Of a stretch of 64,000 bases of DNA, positions 58,101 through 64,000 are shown piece by piece (position 1 is the first letter of the stretch; each line of letters starts with the position of its first letter). The position numbers and the translations under genes are program-made. Below the pieces are notes generated by a model that was given only the letters and a program-made list of their open reading frames with translations, was not told where the DNA came from and did no database searches. The DNA is from Cristatella mucedo (lineage: Eukaryota > Bryozoa > Phylactolaemata > Cristatellidae): the NCBI GenBank assembly GCA_009760855.2, contig WPIO01000010.1, forward strand, positions 3,319,501-3,383,500. Reading direction: 5' to 3'.

Positions 58101-61100
58101 TAGACTATGATACTTACTTCCACAATTCTTAAGCAACGACATCTACTCTCCTGCTGCCGACTATGGCACATCCTTTCCAGCCGTCCTGAGTGGCCTCATG
58201 GTTCTGATGTGAGGTCACCGATATTCATTTTTTGAGGCAGACGTGAGTTTTTTGTATGTGTCATAAATTGCAGACTAAAGCCTAACTGAGGCTGCACTGT
58301 CTAGCAAGGAGCTTATGAATGCTGGGAATTTAAGGTGTACTGTCGGTCAGCAAGGTAATATTTTTTGTTACCGGGCGTCACGTTTTGGAGGATTGTGTAG
58401 ATTAGCTTGGCTCTTGCAAAACTTACGGATTCACACATATGATATTTTCATCAATTAGTTTGATGGTCAAAGCATTACTTTTGACATCAGCTATGAACCC
58501 TACAAATGCACATTTGAAATATCCTGTGCTGAACCTGAACTCTATGATCTCATAGCTGCAAAGTTTTAGCAAAATTAGATGGTGCAGCAAAATTGCTATT
58601 ATAAGATGGGTAAAACAAACTCACAAAATATTTCCCTATTGCCTCTTATAGTAAACAAGTTCGTTTCACTGATTCAGCAGCCTTGTTTATATAGCTACAG
58701 AAGAGCCTTAATGATTACCAGCATGGTCTCCGACAGATTTTATGCTTATTTAATGCCAAGTTAAACGACCAGAAGGCATGCACGAGGACGTGGTCTCTGT
58801 GCGTAAACTCGAAACCTCATCTATAACTTGAAATTGAAATCCAATCTTTGCAAAGCTTGTTATGGAAGTGGCACGTGGATTGCAGTTCGGAAAAGCCAGG
58901 TCACTAGCTGGGCTCGGCTTTTGAAGGACATCTGCACGAGGACAGGCGTGCTTGGGGGACATGAAACTTTCTAGGTAAACCCGAAATAATGTTGTCGGTG
59001 ATAGAGAACTGAAACCAAGCTTTGCATATATTGGAAAGGGCTGATGGATATCAGTGGATCACCATTATTCTGTGACCCATAAGGTCTAGTATAGGCCAAG
59101 TGTAATTTGAGGCATGAATTGGTGTGGTGTTGGACTATCTTACTGCCGAGTGGGATGCTACTTTATAGCTCCGCCTTGAATAAAAAGTTCTATGCCTTTG
59201 GCTTTTTACTTGTGCTTTCGTCACTCATGCCCTCATCTTTGCGACACCTTGTCACATGACCTCGAGTCATGATGATGCCGTTAGGGCTTTTAGTGAACGG
59301 TACTATTACGAAATGTGGCCACCTTGGTAGGTGAAGTGTCCGACGTATATTTTGTTGGCATCGTTGGTTACTGGCCACAAGTCATAACCATGTTGTCGAC
59401 CTTATGTGACCGTCTGCTTTATCATTGCTATAGGTCTTAGGGCACAAGGAAGGCCTCAGCGTAATGGAGAAAGCCGACCCGCTTTTTCTACTCATCGGGT
59501 TGCCGACCATACCCGTGATGCTAATCCTGGGCAAGATGGTTCGCTGGGAGGATACCCTGCTGCGGCTGTGGCGAAAGCACTCACCGAAGCTGCCTCTTGC
59601 CAGCTACTTTTTTGCAGGTACTTTGCTGCTTCTCCTGCGAAGCCTCGTTGCTGCATTTAGTTCTAATGGGGCGTGCGGTTGTGAAGAACGAGGTAGCAAC
59701 TAGTGACACACAAGGGTGTGTTCTCTGGTCTTAAATCGTTGGTGTCCCGCCTGCATTCCACGGGCCAGTCCGCTGGCCCAGATTTAAAGGCATGCTGCCA
59801 CCGTAGTTGATGGTAGTGCTGTTATACTCGTGTTTGCAAACGACTTCCGATTCTAATATTGCTAACTCTGTGCCAGTAACATATCAATTGCTATCATGGA
59901 TGCTGTTTGTCATTCGACCAAGCCTTTGGGGTTCTGTTGGCTAACATTCTGTCGTAGGGTATAATGGCAATGTTTTCTGCATAGTAATGTCAGCAATTTT
60001 TTGGGCATGTGCTGCGTGATTAGTCGATGCCATAAGGACTGCTCATTTTGTACCGAGTAATGGGAAGTGGTTACAAACTAAGCATCCCCGAAATTAATAG
60101 AATATCTAAACGGAGCATGGGTGCTGTAGGGCAGACTTGTGAGCAGAAGTGGTAGTGGAGATGGGGCAAAGCTATATCAAGACAGGAGCTAAGAAACAGG
60201 CTCAGCTTGTGTTGGCACAGCTGGTTTGCCAACAATAATTCTTACACAATCGAAAGAAGCAGCTAGTACTATTTTACCAAAGTCAGAGCATAAGGGTGGA
60301 ATAGTGGTCAAACAGTTCAACTAGGTAACCAAACTGTAGTGGCACACGGACAGAGGGGCTGGCTGACATGTGGATAGTCTATTTATACTTGTGTTGGGGA
60401 AAGAGAGCCAATTTCATGTTGTGAGTAGTCGATTGCGTGTTGTGAGTAGGCTAGTTGAGTTATTGGTAAGCTATCCCTGTGCTGATACCCAAAGATCGAC
60501 TTTATAGGTATGTTTCGATGTCTCGTTGCTTTGACTCATCGGTGTGGCTATTAGGTGCCGGTAAATGCCTCCAATATTATGAGTTGCTTCGGAAACAGCT
60601 CCGTGAAGACTGTATGCAAAGTACCCCGTGCCCTTTGGACATGAAGGAGCAGAAACTCCAAGATCGGGTGAACATTTTCTCTTTTCTACCAATTCTGTGC
60701 GATGGCCCGGGTGGCACATTGCAGGAGCTAGATATCTTTTCCAAGAAGTCTGACTCTACAGTTGATTTTTACTGCTGGAAGATGATGGGTGGTGATTCTC
60801 AATGAGGTGCTTGTCCACTAAACCATCTTTTGCGTTCTGTAAACTGTGTGGCTTGCCCTGTTTGTTTTTGTGTTCCTCCTTTGGCTCCTTCAAACTATTC
60901 TGTTATTTTTATATTAGCTGATATATGCATACCAGTAGTTCTTAGTGAAGCAGCCAGGTCACATTTTCTGAACCAACATCAGAGTGCCATGTTTGGATTT
61001 CTGAATGCAAGTTTCAGAAGATTTTGACTTATTATTGTTTTAGGATCATACAAATGTATTCGTTGACTGGTTACTCGACGGATGCCCTAGATGGATGCTT

Positions 61101-61972
61101 AATGAGGTCGGCTGTCATATCTTAGAAATGACTACATTAGGTCCTACTTAGATATTGCCTCACCAAGTTCCTTGTGTTAAGCAGCACTCAATGTCTTAAC
61201 ATGTCGCAGCATGCAAAGATAACACTGACCTATATAATTGACTGGCTCCCCTAGTTAGGACTTTTGGGAAAAACTTGAAACCAGTGGGCAGCTATAAAGT
61301 GTTCCCCTGTGAAATTACACAATTAACCTTTACTCTAAAGAAAACATTTGCATTACCTTTGGATAATAACGGTAAGCAGTCCACATTGCAAAGTGGAGTA
61401 CCTGCAAGCACACAGCCGCACCTAATCGCCATTGCTGGTTTCAAGCCCTTCCGGAGTAGGTCCTGTCCATTAGACAAGGCAATGACCAATATGTACAAGA
61501 GCAAGTTACATTTATTGCACTGTTTAATACCATTTTCTCGATTATTCAAGCACTGCTAGGGTGCCTGCAGACAGCTTCAAAGAGGTTGTTAAATGCTGCA
61601 GGTAGTTTCCGAGTTAATGGTTAGCTATAGGGGCCTGCCCATTGAACAGGCTGGTGGAAAGGAAATTCACAGGAACTCACGTGTTTATGTGACGAGGCGC
61701 AAAGAGTTCAAACTGTAAAGCAAACCAAAGTGATAGCCTAATCCATCGCGACAGGCCTAGAAAAAAGTATAGTTTGCGAGTCTCCAACCGTCTTCTGCCG
61801 TATATCTGTAGATGCACCCTACAGCCGGATGCCTGTCGAAGCAAATCCCCTGTCTGACCCGATGTCTGTCACCCGAGTGCTGTGTGGAGCATTGATCCTG
61901 CCAACGTTGGCCACTATTGTTGGAAAGCATATGTTTGGAAATGTGCCTTCCAATTTTCAACGTACTCTCTTG
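46042..61972 (+). CDS. MARCHF5: MARCH5-type mitochondrial E3 ubiquitin ligase (partial)
   Basis: Four exons joined in phase encode about 226 of the roughly 278 residues usual for the family. MARCH5/MITOL is a four-pass outer-mitochondrial-membrane RING-CH ubiquitin ligase acting on fission, fusion and innate-signalling proteins. Visible: RING-CH zinc ligands CWVC, CKC, WVHTSC, CPQC (C4HC3), split between the first two exons; the conserved TCWVCFATDEDERSAVWVEP start; membrane segments around ICPFMAGGVLVGSMYWTAV, FLLIGLPTIPVMLILGKMV, and VLCGALILPTLATIVGKHMF. Motifs QVLGHKEG and MVRWEDTLLRLWRK match the family. The N-terminal exon is not securely found (phase requires two bases before the RING exon). 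The last exon, expected to begin with the GGIAF-type membrane segment and cytosolic tail, is not present before 64000. Confidence 0.93.
46310..49230 (-). mobile_element. Near full-length LINE-A (CR1/L2-like), decayed
   Basis: About 2.9 kb on the minus strand with the (TAA)n tail at 46312-46332. From 5' to 3' of the element: an N-terminal segment (48956-49213); an apurinic endonuclease remnant with FFVLGDSNINFDNLTDAAS in frame (about 48600-48680); then a reverse-transcriptase palm part ending LLAAFDAIDHQVLLRHLSS (47323-47652); then the ORF2 C-terminus and 3' UTR. Many frameshifts and stops, so inactive. Confidence 0.85.
49537..49722 (-). mobile_element. tRNA-derived SINE
   Basis: AAATAAATAAATAAG tail, CTAGCTGATTTAACAGCC, GCTTGCAGTGGCGATAAAGG and GCCATTACGGCTCA head; the B-box region has a small deletion. 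Confidence 0.75.
51235..51449 (+). CDS. MARCHF5: MARCH5 exon: RING end and first membrane segments
   Basis: Acceptor ACATTTCAG|ATGAAAAG, donor ATGCAG|GTATGT. Encodes DEKQRGNSTVKVACPQCNTE, YIVVYPVMGPLMYALDF, then the hydrophobic PFMAGGVLVGSMYWTAVTYG region. Confidence 0.95.
51750..51845 (+). mobile_element. LINE-A 3'-end fragment, plus strand
   Basis: TTTGCAGCAAATGTAAAGC, AGAGATTGAATTCTCTGAGG, CTCTATCAAGTGTATTAAC with a short ATTATTATT tail. Confidence 0.75.
51896..52020 (+). mobile_element. Reverse-transcriptase catalytic-box fragment
   Basis: Encodes FHLYSDDMQLYMCFPALQYL, matching the YADD box of non-LTR reverse transcriptases with Ser for Ala. Short orphan piece. Confidence 0.6.
52311..52445. 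repeat. 10-bp degenerate tandem array with flanking duplication
   Basis: Ten units of the form TGTCTTTCCT (TGTTTTTCAT, TGTCTTTACT and so on) from 52331 to about 52430. The sequence ATTTACCC.TGCCGCCCC occurs on both sides. Confidence 0.8.
52486..52773. repeat. 12-bp minisatellite, 24 copies
   Basis: Units TGCATGCTTTGM, each with the palindrome GCATGC. The twelfth base is A in units 1-3 and 5 and C in unit 4 and units 6-24, so the array was homogenised from its right side. Since 12 is a multiple of 3, all three plus frames and at least two minus frames stay open (HALL, ACFA, MLCC; QQSM, SKAC repeats). Those ORFs are a product of the period, not genes. Confidence 0.95.
52983..53720 (-). pseudogene. 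Second Tc1-like transposase remnant
   Basis: Minus strand. The C-terminal part reads LFSKLQALWDATAEKTISNL, then VPRQIREVINNRDRAMLY and stop at 52986. Upstream pieces include a LRTDESKLKICGNES motif around 53550, resembling the first catalytic region (SDESKF). Several frame breaks; no ends located. Distinct from the copy in CPEB intron 5. Confidence 0.65.
53830..55770 (+). mobile_element. LINE-A ORF2 (reverse transcriptase) copy, plus strand
   Basis: CR1/L2-like non-LTR element. In order: VPAPFKKAVVRPLLKNSTLD and LSNYCPVFLLPFLLKTLERV (53987-54436), LLDLSAAFDTIDHKALL (RT motif A), GVIQGSVLGPVLFTPF (54346-54543, shifted frame), LGFHFYADDTKLCLCFDSS (YADD box, 54540-54914), then a repeat of the GVMFQSDL segment and the C-terminal LQLVQNSAARLVCRRSCHIT / LHWLPVKQRIDFKVLSLTFR part, 3' UTR and (ATT)n tail at 55745-55770. 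The endonuclease end is missing. At least two frameshifts, a stop and an internal duplication make it inactive. Confidence 0.88.
54822..55004 (+). repeat. ~93-bp tandem duplication inside the LINE RT region
   Basis: The segment CTAGGTGTCATGTTCCAAAG...TTTCAGCTACATAACATTC (54822-54910) recurs with about a dozen substitutions at 54916-55004. Confidence 0.85.
55771..56245 (+). mobile_element. LINE-A 3' fragment, plus strand
   Basis: A second copy directly after the tail of the previous one: CTCCAGCCTATCTCTCATAT, AAAGCCTGGAACTCTCTCC, 3' UTR and GGGCGTCTTATCAAGTGTATT. Confidence 0.8.
56940..57045 (-). mobile_element. LINE-B 3'-tail fragment, minus strand
   Basis: (GTCAT)n-like start, then ATGTATCTCCGTCAGTAACTC and GGGTGTTACGCAGGAGAGTT, reverse complement of the LINE-B terminus. 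Confidence 0.65.
57965..58200 (+). mobile_element. LINE-B fragment, plus strand
   Basis: CTCAGGTCCTGTATGGACAAT, GGGGACAGAAGCTTTTGCTC and AGGTCCTAGACTATGATAC match the coding relic of the 15.7-kb copy. Confidence 0.65.
58666..58722 (-). mobile_element. tRNA-derived SINE, short tail fragment
   Basis: CTGATTCAGCAGCCTTGTTT and AGCTACAGAAGAGCC only; the tRNA-like head is absent. Confidence 0.5.
59434..59617 (+). CDS. MARCHF5: MARCH5 exon: second membrane segment
   Basis: Acceptor TGCTATAG|GTCTTAGG, donor TTTGCAG|GTACTT. Encodes VLGHKEGLSVMEKADPLFLL, IGLPTIPVMLILGKMVRWED, TLLRLWRKHSPKLPL. Ends in phase 1, fitting the next exon. Confidence 0.95.
59618..61811 (+). other. MARCH5 intron with an unassigned ORF
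   Basis: 2.2 kb with no repeat I can assign. An open frame of 108 codons at 60479-60805 (contains CLQYYELLRKQLREDCMQST) has no recognisable domain and no clear splice signals in register. Confidence 0.7.
61812..61972 (+). CDS. MARCHF5: MARCH5 exon: third membrane segment
   Basis: Acceptor TATCTGTAG|ATGCACCC, donor CTCTTG|GTAAGT. Encodes DAPYSRMPVEANPLSDPMS, VTRVLCGALILPTLATIVGK, HMFGNVPSNFQRTLL. Phase 0 at the donor. Confidence 0.94.
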
Positions 61973-62391
61973 GTAAGTACAGCTTGAACAGTACATGCAT
62001 CAACAAGGTAGTGGTAGGGTATGGTTCTTTGTCTTGTCCACGTGTACGTATGTCATTGTGCTGCATGCAAAGTTTTGCTTTGGTTTAATGCACCCTGCCT
62101 GGCGTTATTCCTATGTTTAACTGTAAAAAGGTGGCATGCATTAACCTCTCAATCCAGAAGAGGAAGGCCATAGCTAGTCGTCAAGTCGTCTACTGATTAT
62201 TTTGTCTACAAAGCATGTACAATTGTGCAACTATTCGGCCAAGACCGTTAGTCTTCCGAAATCCTCAGACTGTATCTTGGTAACTGATTCTTTTTAAGTG
62301 CTGCATGCATTCTTTTGCATTTAGTAGGTAAAGATGTCTTTAGGAGCTCAGTACTTGATTGGTTTGGTGTGGCTTGTTTGCTTACGCGTTG

Positions 62392-62935
62392 GCTAATAGT
62401 AATACTAGTAATACATTTGTATAGCACCCTCGGAGAACTTAATCTCTTTCTAGTCACTTTACATAAGCTGTGAAGGAAGCATGGTCGAGTGATGCATGCT
62501 CAATGTTCAACAAGCATATCATGGTTAGAGGTAATGTGCACAGGGTCAACATGTACATAGTTTTAGCTTGCACAATGTCAACTAGGATAACACGGTTAGG
62601 GGTGACATGCACAGGGTCAACATGCAAATGTGGTTAGTGGCAGCATGCACTGTGTCAGCATGCACAAGCACACGAAAGACGAATCACGGGGACCCACTAA
62701 ATGCTGTGATAAACAGATACGTTTTTAGCTTCTTTTTAAATGCCAAGTCAGGGGATGTCGTGACATCACTCGGGAGTGAGTTCCAGGCTTTGGGAGCAGA
62801 TAATAATAGTAATAATAATAATAATAATAATAGCAATAGCAAACTTGATAAAGCACCCTCAGATAACTCAATCTCTTTCTAGGTGCTTTACATTTACTAT
62901 AAAGGAAACATGAATTAAAATCACGATCTCCAAAG
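62392..62935 (-). mobile_element. Two LINE-A 3' fragments, minus strand
   Basis: One starts at the AATAGTAATACTAGTAAT tail (62392) and reads back through the complete 3' UTR to the AAGCCTGGAACTCACTCCC coding end near 62800. A second (62805-62935) begins with an (AAT)n tail inserted into it. Confidence 0.75.
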
Positions 62936-62942
62936 GATTTGA

Positions 62943-63312
62943 GGTCCATACCATGCATTTAGTTCTCATGCTCCCAAAGCCTGGAACTCCCTCCCGACAT
63001 GCGTCAGAACATCCCCTGACTTAACCACATTTAAAAAGAACTTAAAAACACCTATTTAGGACAGCATTTAGTGGGTCCCTGTGATTCGTTCTTCATGTGC
63101 TTATGCATGCTGACATTGCATGCTGCCACTAACCACATTTGCATGCTGACCCTGTGCATGTCATCCCTAACCATGTCATTCATGTTTATCAAGCATGATA
63201 TTACTCACCATTCAATCGCATTTCCCTTTGCAGCAAATGTAAAGCGCCTAGAAAGAGATTGAGTTCTCTGAGGGCACTTTATCAAGTGCATTATTATTAT
63301 TGTTATTATTAT
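62943..63312 (+). mobile_element. LINE-A 3' fragment, plus strand
   Basis: ATGCTCCCAAAGCCTGGAAC to GGGCACTTTATCAAGTGCATT and a TTATTATTATTG tail, head to head with the preceding minus-strand copies. Confidence 0.78.
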
Positions 63313-63440
63313 ACGAGATGTAGCTACACGATTTGATTCAGAAAGCAGGTGGTACGATGCCTAGCATGGTGGGGGAGTTGGTCTTATAGATAGGCTGGAG
63401 CCAGAGAATGAAGGGACCTAACCGCGAGTGGCAGAATGCT
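63313..63440 (-). mobile_element. LINE-A coding fragment, minus strand
   Basis: AGCAGGTGGTACGATGCCTAG and GGCTGGAGCCAGAGAATGAA are the reverse complement of the ORF2 segment encoding LHSLAPAY..LPHQA.HRTT. Confidence 0.6.
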
Positions 63441-64000
63441 TAGTTACTATGTCTCCTTATGACACTATTTGCAGTATATCTGCTTTCACCCTGCATGTAG
63501 CTGCTTCTTGTGCCTTCGGGCTCATGTCGGACCAGTCCAGGCGATAGGGCTGCCATACAGGGAGTGCCTTCTTCTGTGGATTGCAGTTTTTGAGTAGAAC
63601 CCAGCAACTTGTAGAACGAGTCAGTATGGTATGTGTGACCACAAACTCAGCTACTTTGCAATAGGGCTGAAATCAGCATGTCTGTGACAGCAAAAAGGCT
63701 TAATTCTTTTTATGCATGACCGAACGTAGTCCCCAAGAGGCCATATTTGAAGTTGTGCTACTCCGAAGTGGTTGACCGGAGCTGCAGGCCAGGGTTCGAA
63801 GAGGTTTGAGTTAAGTTCAACGAAGAAATGATCGGACCTAGCCTAAAGAGAGGCAAGACACGCCAATGCTAGTCTTGACTAGCCATGCCTCGGAGGTATG
63901 GCCAGCCAAGCAGCCTCACGGCCGGATCGGCAGCTGGCCACTCCTGCCTTTCTCACTCAGCCAGCCTGACTGGTGGCCGATCTGAAGCGGAAGCTTAACT
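63441..64000. other. Right edge, nothing recognised
   Basis: No MARCH5 terminal exon, repeat or other coding signal that I can support. Confidence 0.3.

Larger units (their letters stand above)
51450..59433 (+). other. MARCH5 intron with tandem arrays and transposons
   Basis: 8 kb. It contains a LINE tail and RT fragment (51750-52020), a 10-bp array (52331-52430), a 12-bp array (52486-52773), a Tc1 remnant, LINE-A copies and LINE-B fragments. Parts at 56.3-56.9, 57.1-57.9 and 58.7-59.4 kb are unrecognised. Confidence 0.85.

Noticed and set aside
62000-64000. Terminal exon of MARCH5
   Set aside because: I searched for the expected Gly-Gly-Ile-Ala membrane-segment coding sequence after the 61972 donor and found none. 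It is presumably beyond the right edge.

Overview
This is animal nuclear DNA, not bacterial. Coding sequence is split into short exons with consistent GT/AG splice sites and reading phases, introns reach 9 kb, and most of the rest is transposon debris (CR1/L2-like LINEs, tRNA-derived SINEs, Tc1 elements, non-autonomous DNA elements). The two recognisable genes are metazoan housekeeping or neuronal genes. An invertebrate, probably an arthropod and perhaps a chelicerate such as a tick, fits best, but that is a guess from repeat style and protein flavour.  Layout. (1) 0-2.5 kb: two exon-like segments on the minus strand (2462-2530 with a start codon, then 606-756) look like the 5' end of an unrecognised gene that leaves the window on the left. 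(2) 2.5-18 kb: no convincing host exon. It holds a broken transposon-type coding fragment joined to a LINE tail (3.9-4.6 kb), several GC-rich LTR-like islands, LINE and SINE fragments, and one copy of a 2-kb inverted-pair element (11.6-13.6 kb). (3) 18.2-44.3 kb, minus strand: a complete eight-exon CPEB gene of the CPEB2-4/Orb2 class, 669 predicted residues, with a poly-Gln N-terminal region, two RRMs and a C-terminal ZZ zinc-binding domain. Its introns carry the second inverted copy of the 2-kb element, a Tc1 pseudogene, a small MITE, a long foldback palindrome and SINEs. (4) 44.3-46.0 kb: a GC/CpG-rich interval between two divergently oriented genes, a likely shared promoter region. (5) 46.0-62.0 kb, plus strand: four internal exons of a MARCH5/MARCHF5 (MITOL) mitochondrial E3 ubiquitin ligase gene; its first coding exon is not securely located and its last lies beyond the right edge. 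Its introns contain a nearly full-length decayed LINE, a 24-copy 12-bp tandem array, a second Tc1 remnant and a LINE with an internal duplication. (6) 62-64 kb: a nest of LINE 3' ends in opposing orientations.  CPEB proteins bind U-rich 3'UTR elements and control poly(A) tails and translation; MARCH5 regulates mitochondrial dynamics. Nothing in the sequence links the two except the head-to-head arrangement. I found no operon, CRISPR array, true tRNA or rRNA gene. The most unusual items are the near-identical 2-kb elements in inverted orientation around the last CPEB exons, the diverged 634-bp foldback palindrome, the 12-bp array open in several frames on both strands, and the unrecognised two-exon gene start.
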